Notes under the pieces: generated by a model
What the model was told of the DNA's origin: nothing
Database searches by the model: none
What the model saw: only the letters and a program-made list of their open reading frames with translations
Part shown: one piece after another, positions 1 to 6,888 of the stretch
Layout of the letters: every line of letters begins with the position of its first letter
Position numbering within the stretch: the stretch's first letter is position 1
From: Dokdonella_A sp049583635
GTDB lineage: Bacteria; Pseudomonadota; Gammaproteobacteria; Xanthomonadales; Rhodanobacteraceae
DNA length: 11,449 nt
NCBI GenBank assembly: GCA_049583635.1
Contig: JBAUWF010000037.1
Location: 1-11,449 of the forward strand
Direction: 5' to 3'
Program-made: the position numbers and the translations under genes

Positions 1-1158
1 GCGCGGCATTTTTTCCCGGTGCACGCGGTGGCGTGCCTTCAGCACGATCTCGGTGGCGTTGCCGAGGTCCTCTTCGTATTGCGTTTCCATGCGCTGCGCG
101 ATCGCCTTGTTCTCGATCGTCACGTCGAGCTCGCAGTTGCCTAGCCAGCTCGCCAGATTGAGATTGCTCGATCCGATCCGCGCCCAGCGGCCGTCCGCGA
201 CCGCCGTCTTGGCGTGCAGCATCGATCCGTTCCATTCGAACACGCGTACGCCGGCCTCAAGCAGCGGGCGATAACCGGCGCGCGACAGCGATCCGATCAT
301 CGGGATGTCGCTGCTGCCGGGCACCAGCAGCCGCACATCCACGTTGTCGCGGGCGGCTGCCGCCAGCGCCTGTATGTACGGCGCGATGCCGACAAAGTAC
401 GCATCGGTCAGCCAAAGCCTGTGTTGTGCGACCGCCGCAATGAGCTGTTCGAGTCGATACAGCCTGGCGACGTTGGGAATCGTCTCGACCACGCGCAGAT
501 CGACATCGCCCGCCGTTTCCGGGTCGCCGAGTGCCAGTATTTCGGTCGACAGCGGGGCGCCGCATTCCTGCCAGACATCGGCGAATGCCGCGGTCAGCGA
601 CTGTACTGCGGGTCCGCGCAGCGCGACGCCGGTATCGCGCCACGGCGCAATATCGCGCGCCGCATCGCCGAGCCAGCGCGCGCTGACGCAGATGCCGCCG
701 AGAAATCCGATGGTGCCGTCGACGACCAGCGATTTGCGGTGGTCGCGCGCCAGCCACCCGAACGGGCTTGCCAGCTGCGGCGGATTGTAGACACGCACCT
801 CGCCACCGGCGTCCAGCAACGGTTGCCAGAAACCGGCGCCGGACTGACCGAGGCAGCCGAGCCAGTCGCGCAGTACGCACACGCGCACGCCGGCGCTCGC
901 TCGTTCGACCAGTACGGCGCGAAACCCGCGCGCGACCTCGTCGTCGCGGAAGATGTAGTTCTCGAACAGAATGGCCGTTCCGGCGCTGCGCATTGCCTTG
1001 AGCCAGGCATCGAAATTCGCGCGTCCGTCGATCAGTATCTCGAGCGCGTTGCCCGCAATCAGGGGGGCACCGGCGGCGCGGTTGAGCGTGTGCTCGGCGA
1101 TCACGCGCACGGATTGCTGGTGGCCGGCGGTTCTCGGCATTGGCGTCGCTGGGGCCAT
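1..1158 (-). CDS. Cardiolipin synthase / phospholipase D family protein, ClsB-like (3' end cut by window edge)
   Basis: Reading the minus strand from an ATG at 1158 gives 386 codons with no stop up to the window edge, so the C-terminus is missing. Two phospholipase D catalytic motifs (HxKxxxxD) are intact: H140-K142-D147 followed by IGFLGG, and H315-K317-D322 followed by IGSSNLN. Two HKD motifs in one chain without an N-terminal membrane anchor match the ClsB type (E. coli ClsB is about 413 residues), so only a short tail should be missing. Such enzymes transfer a phosphatidyl group between phospholipids to make cardiolipin at the inner membrane; the exact donor and acceptor cannot be told from sequence. 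A second in-frame ATG lies at 1140. No good Shine-Dalgarno precedes either ATG. The gene is divergent from ispG, with 97 bases between the two starts. It could instead be a PLD-type phosphatidyltransferase of other specificity. Confidence 0.92.
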   Translation of the reverse strand, partial: MAPATPMPRTAGHQQSVRVIAEHTLNRAAGAPLIAGNALEILIDGRANFDAWLKAMRSAGTAILFENYIFRDDEVARGFRAVLVERASAGVRVCVLRDWLGCLGQSGAGFWQPLLDAGGEVRVYNPPQLASPFGWLARDHRKSLVVDGTIGFLGGICVSARWLGDAARDIAPWRDTGVALRGPAVQSLTAAFADVWQECGAPLSTEILALGDPETAGDVDLRVVETIPNVARLYRLEQLIAAVAQHRLWLTDAYFVGIAPYIQALAAAARDNVDVRLLVPGSSDIPMIGSLSRAGYRPLLEAGVRVFEWNGSMLHAKTAVADGRWARIGSSNLNLASWLGNCELDVTIENKAIAQRMETQYEEDLGNATEIVLKARHRVHREKMPR

Positions 1159-1164
1159 GCGCCG

Positions 1165-1170
1165 AGTGTA
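1165..1170 (-). promoter_or_regulatory. Possible -10 element (TACACT) for the cardiolipin synthase gene
   Basis: On the minus strand TACACT matches the sigma-70 -10 consensus at four of six positions and sits six bases before the ATG at 1158. A transcript from it would start at or next to the ATG, i.e. be leaderless, which would fit the lack of a Shine-Dalgarno. No recognisable -35 hexamer lies 16-18 bases upstream, so support is weak. Confidence 0.25.
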
Positions 1171-1255
1171 CCCGCATCGACTGCGGACCCGCGGGTTGTC
1201 GCGGGCTCCCGAACGCGATGTTGCAGGTTCGATATGCGAAGATCGCATCGCTGCC

Positions 1256-2509
1256 ATGAAGACAATTACGCATATGCATCCACAAACCCGGCCGCGTCGC
1301 GCAAGCGTTGGCGTCGCGATCGCCAATGTGGTGGTCGGCGGCGACGCTCCAGTCGTGGTGCAGTCGATGACCAATACCGACACCGCCGACATCGCATCGA
1401 CGGCGAGACAGGTCGCCGAGCTTGCGCGTGCGGGGTCCGAACTCGTGCGCATCACGGTCAATACGCCCGAAGCCGCGGCGGCGGTACCCAGGATCCGCGA
1501 ACGGCTCGACATGATGGGCGTCGAGGTGCCGCTGATCGGCGACTTCCATTACAACGGACATCAGTTGTTGACCGACGAGCCGGCCGCCGCGGTCGCGCTG
1601 GCCAAGTACCGGATCAATCCCGGCAATGTCGGGTTCGGGCGCAAGCGCGACAAGCAGTTTGCATCCATCATCGAGATCGCACTGGCGAACGAGAAGCCGG
1701 TGCGCATCGGCGCCAACTGGGGTTCACTCGACCAGTCGCTGCTGACGCGGTTGATGGACGAAAACCACGCGCGCGTCGAACCGTGGGACGCGGCCCGGGT
1801 CGCGCGCGAGGCCTTGATTCTTTCGGCGCTGGATTCGGCAGCACGCGCAGAAGAATTAGGTTTAAGTCATGATCGTATCCTGTTGTCTTGCAAGGTTTCC
1901 GGTGTCCAGGAACTCATCGCGGTGTACCGCGACCTGGCCGTGCGTTGCGACTACGCGCTGCACCTCGGCCTGACCGAAGCCGGCATGGGTTCGAAGGGAA
2001 TCGTCGCTTCGACCGCGGCGCTTGCAGTGCTGCTGCAGGAAGGGATCGGCGACACCATACGCATCTCGCTGACGCCCGAACCCGGCGAGTCGCGTACGCG
2101 CGAAGTGATCGTTGCGCAGGAGCTGCTGCAGACCATCGGGCTGCGCGCGTTCACCCCGCTGGTCACAGCCTGCCCGGGTTGCGGACGCACGACTTCGGAG
2201 TATTTCCAGGAACTCGCCAGGACCGTGCAGGAGCACGTGCGCGCGAAAATGCCCGAATGGCGGGTGCGCTACGATGGCGTCGAGAATCTGACGCTGGCGG
2301 TCATGGGTTGCATCGTCAACGGACCGGGTGAATCCAAGCATGCCGATATCGGCATTTCGCTGCCCGGCACCGGCGAGACGCCGGTCGCGCCGGTGTTCAT
2401 CGACGGCGAGAAGAGCGTGACTCTGCGCGGCGAGCACATCGCGCGCGATTTCGTCGCGATCGTCGAGGATTACGTGGCGCGCAAGTATTCCACGCGCACT
2501 CACGCCTGA
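1256..2509 (+). CDS. ispG: 4-hydroxy-3-methylbut-2-en-1-yl diphosphate synthase (IspG/GcpE)
   Basis: This 417-residue protein is a clear IspG. It converts methylerythritol cyclodiphosphate to HMBPP in the penultimate step of the MEP isoprenoid pathway, using a [4Fe-4S] cluster in the cytoplasm. The N-terminal TIM-barrel hallmarks VVVQSMTNTDTAD, LIGDFHYNGHQLL, YRINPGNVGF and IGANWGSLDQSL are all present. The C-terminal cluster ligands are visible as C306 and C309 (ACPGCGRTTSE) and C352, with E359, in MGCIVNGPGES. The spacing from C309 to C352 is longer than in E. coli IspG and, from memory, matches Xanthomonas IspG. The frame is open upstream to 971. I chose the ATG at 1256 because homology begins shortly after it; an ATG at 1274 (MHPQTRP) is an alternative, and neither has a good Shine-Dalgarno. 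A methyltransferase gene follows after 28 bases and may be co-transcribed. Confidence 0.97.
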   Translation: MKTITHMHPQTRPRRASVGVAIANVVVGGDAPVVVQSMTNTDTADIASTARQVAELARAGSELVRITVNTPEAAAAVPRIRERLDMMGVEVPLIGDFHYNGHQLLTDEPAAAVALAKYRINPGNVGFGRKRDKQFASIIEIALANEKPVRIGANWGSLDQSLLTRLMDENHARVEPWDAARVAREALILSALDSAARAEELGLSHDRILLSCKVSGVQELIAVYRDLAVRCDYALHLGLTEAGMGSKGIVASTAALAVLLQEGIGDTIRISLTPEPGESRTREVIVAQELLQTIGLRAFTPLVTACPGCGRTTSEYFQELARTVQEHVRAKMPEWRVRYDGVENLTLAVMGCIVNGPGESKHADIGISLPGTGETPVAPVFIDGEKSVTLRGEHIARDFVAIVEDYVARKYSTRTHA

Positions 2510-2537
2510 CTGACCGAATCATTTCCCGGGACCGCCG

Positions 2538-3278
2538 ATGGCCAAGCAGGGCGAGATCGACTACATCGGCCGCATCGGAGCCGCCGGCGCCGAGCATGCG
2601 CAGGGCAAACCATTTTCCGATCCGCATTGCGGTGCGATGCTGGCGGACATGGCGGCGTTGTTCATGGTGTTGCCGCCGCCGCCCGCGCGCGTGCTCGATC
2701 TGGGTTGCGGCAGCGGCTGGACCAGCGTGTTTCTGGCGCGTCATGGTTATGCAGTGATCGGTCAGGACATCGCCGCGGACATGATCGCGCTGGCCGAAGA
2801 CAACCGAACGCGCGCCGGCGTCACGGCGCTCGAGTTCGTGGTTTCCGACTACGAGTCGCTCGGCTTCCACGACGAATTCGACGCGGCGTTGTTCTACGAC
2901 GCGCTGCATCATGCCGAGGATCCATCGGCTGCGCTGGCGAGCGCGTATCGTGCGCTGAAACCGGGCGGCATGCTGGTGACGCTCGAACCCGGCAGCGGTC
3001 ACGCGCAAAGCGAAATCGCGAAGCACGCGATGAGCCAGTACGGCGTGACCGAGCGCGACATGCCGCCGCGGACCGTCATCGACCTGGCGCGCAAGGTCGG
3101 CTTTCGCGCCTCGCGCATCCATCCGATGCCGAAGACGCTCGCAACGATCCAGTACCAGTTGCCGCGTCTGGCGCGCTGGCCCGCATGGCTTGCCGATTTC
3201 GTGCGCTGGATCGGCATGGGCTATCTGATGCTGGTGGCGAGGCGCCGGCGCGGCGGCATGGTGGTCTTGCGCAAATAG
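2538..3278 (+). CDS. Class I SAM-dependent methyltransferase, substrate unknown
   Basis: This 246-residue protein has a Rossmann-type methyltransferase core. Motif I (VLDLGCGSG, D54 to G60) would bind SAM. D77 in VIGQDI is the acidic residue at the end of strand 2 that normally contacts the ribose, and D104 in VVSDYE is a plausible adenine-contact position. A later stretch FYDALHHAEDP followed by YRALKPGGMLVTLEPG corresponds to motifs II and III. Before the core is a polar segment (residues 1-33, KPFSDPHCG) that I associate with methyltransferases found near cell-surface polysaccharide genes; this is recollection, not a search. The C-terminus is basic and partly hydrophobic (LADFVRWIGMGYLMLVARRRRGG). 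It lies 28 bases after ispG on the same strand and its stop is 10 bases from the stop of the converging aldo/keto reductase. No strong Shine-Dalgarno precedes the ATG. Substrate cannot be inferred. Confidence 0.85.
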   Translation: MAKQGEIDYIGRIGAAGAEHAQGKPFSDPHCGAMLADMAALFMVLPPPPARVLDLGCGSGWTSVFLARHGYAVIGQDIAADMIALAEDNRTRAGVTALEFVVSDYESLGFHDEFDAALFYDALHHAEDPSAALASAYRALKPGGMLVTLEPGSGHAQSEIAKHAMSQYGVTERDMPPRTVIDLARKVGFRASRIHPMPKTLATIQYQLPRLARWPAWLADFVRWIGMGYLMLVARRRRGGMVVLRK

Positions 3279-3288
3279 GCGAGGGACG

Positions 3289-4278
3289 TCAGCCGCGCAA
3301 CAGCGCCATCATCGACTCCGGATAACGCGCGCCCGCTGCGGCATCGCGCGGAAACACCGCGTCGATCGCCGCGAGATCGTCGTCGTCCAGGTGCACGTCG
3401 AGCGCACCGAGATTCTCATCGAGATACTTCCTGTGTTTCGTGCCCGGGATCGGCACGATGTGCTCGCCCTGCGCGAGAACCCAGGCCAGCGCGAGCTGCG
3501 CCGGCGTGCAGCCCTTGTTCGCGGCCATGGATTTGACCCGGTCGACCAGCGCCAGATTCCTCGCAAAGTTGTCACCCTGAAAACGCGGCGAATGACGCCG
3601 GTAGTCGTCCTCGTCGAAATCATCCGGGCTGCGGATCGCACCGGTGAGAAACCCGCGCCCGAGCGGGCTGTACGGCACAAAGCCGATGCCCAGGCGCTTG
3701 CAGGTATCGAGTACGCCGTCTTCCGGATCGCGTGTCCACAACGAGTATTCGCTTTGCACCGCGGTGATCGGATGCACGGCGTGCGCGCGCTCGAGCGTCT
3801 TCGCCGACGGCTCCGACAAGCCGAGATGCAGAACCTTGCCGGCGGTGACCAGATCGGACATTGCACCAACGGTCTCCTCGATCGGCGTGGCGCGATCGAC
3901 GCGATGCTGATAGTAGAGATCGATGTGATCGACGCCGAGTCGCTTGAGGCTTGCGTCGCAGGCTGAGCGCACGTAGTCGGGTCGACCGTTGATGCCGCGT
4001 TTCGATGCGTCGTCCGGGTCGCGCACGAAGCCGAACTTGGTGGCCAGGAACACCGCGTCGCGCCGGTCGCGGATCGCCTTGCCGACCAGTATCTCGTTGC
4101 TGTGTGGCCCGTAGATGTCGGCGCTGTCGAGGAAGTCGAGACCGGCATCCAGCGCGTGATGAATCAGCTTGATCGATTCGGCATCGTCGTGCGCGCCGTA
4201 AAACTCGCTCATGCCCATGCAACCAAGACCGAGGGCGGAAACCTTCGGACCCCTGGGGCCGAGTGTGCGTGTTTGCAT
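3289..4278 (-). CDS. Aldo/keto reductase
   Basis: This 329-residue protein is an NADPH-dependent aldo/keto reductase, resembling the AKR13-type reductases. The catalytic tetrad is complete: D51 and Y56 (FLDSADIYG), K81 (LATKFGF) and H125 (YYQHRVD). The cofactor-binding end shows VPYSPLGRGFLTG and IVPIPGTKHRKYLDEN. Length is normal for a single-domain (beta/alpha)8 member. The frame is open to an ATG at 4338, but the ATG at 4278 begins the family-typical MQTRTLGPRGPKVSALGLG and has a GGAGAA Shine-Dalgarno five bases upstream, so I chose 4278. It probably reduces small aldehydes or ketones in the cytoplasm, often as detoxification; the substrate is not visible. It is divergent from the Spy-like gene and converges on the methyltransferase gene with no visible terminator between. 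Confidence 0.95.
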   Translation of the reverse strand: MQTRTLGPRGPKVSALGLGCMGMSEFYGAHDDAESIKLIHHALDAGLDFLDSADIYGPHSNEILVGKAIRDRRDAVFLATKFGFVRDPDDASKRGINGRPDYVRSACDASLKRLGVDHIDLYYQHRVDRATPIEETVGAMSDLVTAGKVLHLGLSEPSAKTLERAHAVHPITAVQSEYSLWTRDPEDGVLDTCKRLGIGFVPYSPLGRGFLTGAIRSPDDFDEDDYRRHSPRFQGDNFARNLALVDRVKSMAANKGCTPAQLALAWVLAQGEHIVPIPGTKHRKYLDENLGALDVHLDDDDLAAIDAVFPRDAAAGARYPESMMALLRG

Positions 4279-4283
4279 GATTG

Positions 4284-4289
4284 TTCTCC
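4284..4289 (-). promoter_or_regulatory. Shine-Dalgarno GGAGAA of the aldo/keto reductase
   Basis: Read on the minus strand, GGAGAA is followed by five bases (CAATC) and then the ATG at 4278. It decides this start over the in-frame ATG 60 bases upstream. Confidence 0.75.
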
Positions 4290-4580
4290 AGCTCGCGAGT
4301 GATGTTGGTATCCAGAGAGTGAGGTCGAATCGCCGCATCGCAAGAATACCGTCGGCGCGACGGATCGTCTTGGCGATGCAGCGCAGGCCATTGAACCGGC
4401 GGCACGCGACGATCGGGACGTTGCGTGCCGATTCGTTCGGTTGAAAAAACGGGTCAGACGGAGGTGCAGCGACGCATGCGGTTCGATGTCGCCGGGAACC
4501 TTACGCATCTTTACCGCGCAAACAGACACCTATACGGTTTTTGGGCGTCCAATGTACCGGCAACCAGTTCCACCAACCAA

Positions 4581-4586
4581 AAGGAG
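4581..4586 (+). promoter_or_regulatory. Shine-Dalgarno AAGGAG of the Spy-like gene
   Basis: AAGGAG lies nine bases before the ATG at 4596 and fixes this start, which also begins a canonical signal peptide. The longer open frame from 4425 lacks both properties. Confidence 0.85.
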
Positions 4587-4595
4587 TACTTCCCA

Positions 4596-5084
4596 ATGCG
4601 CAAGACACTCACCCTGTCGATGATTCTAGCAACGGCGATCGGCGCCTCGTCGCTCGCATTCGCAATGCCCGGCGGTGCCGGTCACGACGGCCATCGGCAT
4701 CACGCCATGAACATGGGTATCCATGATCTGCGCAAGCTCGATCTGACCGACGCCCAGCACGAGCAGATCAAGCAGATCATGAAGCAAGGTCATGCAGACA
4801 TCAAAACGCAACTGCAGACGCTCAGGCAGCAGCGTGGCGACTTCGAAGCAATGGCCCCGGATGCGGCGGGCTACCAGGCGGCCACGACCAAACTGGCGCA
4901 GGCTGAAGCCGATGCAGCGCGTGCGCGCGTCATGCAGCGGGCGGCAATGCGCGCCAAGGTGTACGCCGTGCTGACTGATACGCAGAAGGCCAAGCTCGCG
5001 ACGCTGCGGGCGGAGCACCAGGCCAAGCGCGCGGAATGGAAGGCCAAACACCGCTCGTCCAAGGCGGATCGGTCGTCGGAATAG
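4596..5084 (+). CDS. Periplasmic Spy/CpxP-like LTxxQ protein
   Basis: This 162-residue secreted protein begins with a signal peptide (MRKTLTL, hydrophobic core, cleavage expected after AFA at residue 23). The mature N-terminus is rich in His and Met (residues 24-43: HDGHRHH, MNMGIH). Two LTxxQ motifs follow at residues 50-54 (LTDAQ) and 126-130 (LTDTQ), separated by a long, charged, mostly helical stretch. This two-motif, all-helical layout is that of the Spy/CpxP family: periplasmic ATP-independent chaperones or envelope-stress feedback sensors, with ZraP as a metal-binding relative. The C-terminus is Lys/Arg-rich (AKRAEWKAKHRSSK). Length is typical. It stands alone, with its own terminator immediately downstream, and is divergent from an aldo/keto reductase. 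Chaperone versus metal-sensing role cannot be separated by sequence; the His/Met cluster makes metal binding plausible. Confidence 0.88.
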   Translation: MRKTLTLSMILATAIGASSLAFAMPGGAGHDGHRHHAMNMGIHDLRKLDLTDAQHEQIKQIMKQGHADIKTQLQTLRQQRGDFEAMAPDAAGYQAATTKLAQAEADAARARVMQRAAMRAKVYAVLTDTQKAKLATLRAEHQAKRAEWKAKHRSSKADRSSE

Positions 5085-5110
5085 GCAGATTGCGATTCAA
5101 GGATGTCGCA

Positions 5111-5150
5111 AAACGGTCGCCGGTTCAGCATCGGCGGCCGTTTCTTTTTT
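5111..5150 (+). terminator. Intrinsic terminator after the Spy-like gene, possibly bidirectional
   Basis: AAACGGTCGCCG at 5111-5122 pairs with CGGCGGCCGTTT at 5132-5143, giving twelve pairs with one G-U wobble and a nine-base loop. C then six T follow (5144-5150). It begins 26 bases after the Spy-like stop. On the minus strand the same hairpin is followed by TTTTG, so it may also end hutF transcripts, whose stop codon is about 40 bases away. Confidence 0.9.
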
Positions 5151-5190
5151 GCGCGGGGCGAGGCCGACGTGGCGTTGCCGGAGTTGCCCG

Positions 5191-6645
5191 TCAGTTGCCT
5201 TGCGCCGTGAGCGCTTCGATCGTCTTGCGATAGCGCATGGCGATGCGTTCCTCGTCTTCGTGATGCGCGTTGCGCACGCGCCAAGTGCCTTCGACCATCA
5301 CGTGCTTGACCAGCGGGGTGTTGCCGGCGAATACGAGGCAGTCGAGCACGCTGGCGGCCGCGTTGGCGGCCAGCAGCGGCGATTCGTCATCGAGCACGAG
5401 CAGATCGGCGCGCGCCGGCACCGAGTCGTGGCCGCCATTGACGGCGAAGACACCGGTCGGAATGCCGCACGCGCGCGCACCACCATCGAATGCAGCGGAC
5501 CAAAGTGTCGCACCGACGCTCGCGCCCGGATCCGCCGCGATGTTGCGATGGCGCAGGTTCAGGCGCTGGCCATACTCGAGCCAGCGCAACTCCTCGACTG
5601 GTGAAACAGAGACATGGCTGTCCGAACCGATGCCGATCGCGCCGTTGGCGTCGCGCCAGGCCTTGAGCGGGAAAATGCCGTCGCCGAGGTTCGCTTCCGT
5701 GGTCGGGCACAGTCCGACCACGGCGCCGGTTGCGGCAAGGCGCCGGGTTTCCTCGTCGGTCAGATGGGTGGCATGCACGACGCACCAGCGCCGGTCGACC
5801 GGCATGTGATCGAGCAGCCATTCGACCGGCCGCGCGTTGCGGATGGCCAGGCAATCCTGCACTTCACCGATCTGTTCGGCTATGTGGATATGGATCGGGC
5901 TGCCGTGCGCCGTCTCGCATTCAAGCAGCATCCGCATCGCATCTTCGGGGACCGCGCGCAGGGAATGGAACGCAACGCCGATGCGAAGGCCGGGTGATCG
6001 CACCGCACGCAATTGCTCGACCAGACGCAGATAGCCATCGAGGTCGAGACCGAACCGTCGTTGGCGCTCGGAAAGGGCGCGGCCGTCGAAGCCGCCGGTC
6101 ATGTACAACGTCGGCAGCAGGGTCAGACCGATACCGGTTTCCTCTGCCGCCTCGATCAGCGCCAGCGACATCGCCGCCGGGTCGGCGTAGGGGCTGCCGT
6201 CCGGCTGCTGATGCAGATAGTGGAATTCGCACACGCGCGTGTAACCGGCCTTGAGCATTTCGACATACAGTTGCGCGGCAATTGCGTGCAACGCATCCGG
6301 GTCGATGCGTCCGGCGAACGCGTACATGACCTCGCGCCAGGTCCAGAAATTGTCGACTTGCAAGGTGCGGTCGGGGATGAGCGCTTCGCGGTCCTCGCCC
6401 GTGGCAACAGTGCCGGGCCGGCGTTCGGTGAGTCCCGCCATCGCGCGCTGGAATGCATGCGAATGGACATTCGGCATGCCCGGGATGACCCAGCGACCGA
6501 CGATTTCGGCGTCGCCGCACGCGGCATCCCGCGATACTTCGGCGATGGTACCGCCTGCGACATCGACACGCGCGTTGTGCACGAACCCTCGCGGCACCCA
6601 TAGGTGTTCGGCGAACAGCGTTCTCGATTCCGTGTTGTTGGCCAT
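5191..6645 (-). CDS. hutF: Formimidoylglutamate deiminase (HutF)
   Basis: This 484-residue amidohydrolase matches HutF, which hydrolyses N-formimino-L-glutamate to N-formyl-L-glutamate and ammonia in the five-step histidine degradation route. Metal-site residues are visible: H61 and H63 (VHSHAFQRAMAGL), H254 (HIHIAEQ, with E257 the likely catalytic acid), H291/H294 (VVHATHLTDEE) and D342 (GSDSHVSVSPVEELR). The block CPTTEANLGDGIFPL is characteristic of HutF as opposed to guanine or cytosine deaminases. The frame stays open to an ATG at 6780, but MANNTESRT at 6645 has a GGAGAG Shine-Dalgarno six bases upstream and the preceding segment looks non-coding, so I chose 6645. No other hut gene (hutH, hutU, hutI, hutG, hutC) lies within the window. 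It is divergent from the gamma-glutamyltransferase gene. Confidence 0.95.
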   Translation of the reverse strand: MANNTESRTLFAEHLWVPRGFVHNARVDVAGGTIAEVSRDAACGDAEIVGRWVIPGMPNVHSHAFQRAMAGLTERRPGTVATGEDREALIPDRTLQVDNFWTWREVMYAFAGRIDPDALHAIAAQLYVEMLKAGYTRVCEFHYLHQQPDGSPYADPAAMSLALIEAAEETGIGLTLLPTLYMTGGFDGRALSERQRRFGLDLDGYLRLVEQLRAVRSPGLRIGVAFHSLRAVPEDAMRMLLECETAHGSPIHIHIAEQIGEVQDCLAIRNARPVEWLLDHMPVDRRWCVVHATHLTDEETRRLAATGAVVGLCPTTEANLGDGIFPLKAWRDANGAIGIGSDSHVSVSPVEELRWLEYGQRLNLRHRNIAADPGASVGATLWSAAFDGGARACGIPTGVFAVNGGHDSVPARADLLVLDDESPLLAANAAASVLDCLVFAGNTPLVKHVMVEGTWRVRNAHHEDEERIAMRYRKTIEALTAQGN

Positions 6646-6651
6646 GCGGCG

Positions 6652-6657
6652 CTCTCC
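6652..6657 (-). promoter_or_regulatory. Shine-Dalgarno GGAGAG of hutF
   Basis: Read on the minus strand, GGAGAG is followed by six bases (CGCCGC) and the ATG at 6645. It decides this start over the in-frame ATG at 6780. Confidence 0.75.
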
Positions 6658-6793
6658 GGGACGATTGCGCGAGGCTAGCGCCCGCGTGCGGCGATTGCCA
6701 GTCGGACGAATAGCCAGGATGGTGATGTTTGCGATGCTTGCGCGCAGCCATCGTCTCACGCCCACGCCGGGCCACGGCACCGAAGCGATCCAC

Positions 6794-6820
6794 TTGGCAC
6801 ATGCGGGCCGTTCGTGTTAC
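6794..6820 (+). promoter_or_regulatory. Weak candidate promoter for the gamma-glutamyltransferase gene
   Basis: TTGGCA at 6794-6799 matches the -35 consensus at four or five positions, but the only downstream -10 candidate, TGTTAC at 6815-6820, is poor and spaced at 15 bases. The divergent region 6646-6888 must contain promoters for both hutF and this gene; I see nothing stronger, and no obvious HutC-type operator. Confidence 0.2.
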
Positions 6821-6876
6821 CAGAGGATCGGGCAGGACTTCTCTCATGCATGTTGCGCCGGTTCGCTCGCCCGGTA

Positions 6877-6882
6877 GAGGAG
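6877..6882 (+). promoter_or_regulatory. Shine-Dalgarno GAGGAG of the gamma-glutamyltransferase gene
   Basis: GAGGAG lies six bases before the ATG at 6889 and selects that start over the upstream in-frame ATG at 6814 and the internal ATG at 6931. Confidence 0.85.
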
Positions 6883-6888
6883 ACATCA

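Larger units (their letters stand above)
4279..4595. other. Divergent intergenic region between aldo/keto reductase and Spy-like gene
   Basis: About 317 bases hold no convincing gene. They must carry the promoters of both flanking genes. Facing the Spy-like gene, TATACG at 4531-4536 could be a -10, with TTTACC at 4510-4515 as a poorly spaced (15 bases) -35. GGAACC at 4495-4500, continuing into TT, resembles the -35 of RpoE-type extracytoplasmic sigma factors, but no convincing matching -10 follows. Facing the reductase, TATTCT (minus strand, 4348-4343) is a possible -10 without a clear -35. I see no long repeat or structured RNA. Confidence 0.4.

Noticed and set aside
257..1561. Long minus-strand frame across the cardiolipin synthase and ispG region
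   Set aside because: It is out of frame with the real minus-strand gene, Arg-rich, and crosses the opposing ispG start; the frame from 1158 encodes both HKD motifs.
214..1872. Long plus-strand frame at the left end
   Set aside because: Antisense to the cardiolipin synthase gene and then out of frame with ispG; no recognisable protein family.
4425..4595. N-terminal extension of the Spy-like frame
   Set aside because: The extension lacks a ribosome site and protein-like character, whereas 4596 has AAGGAG and begins a standard signal peptide.
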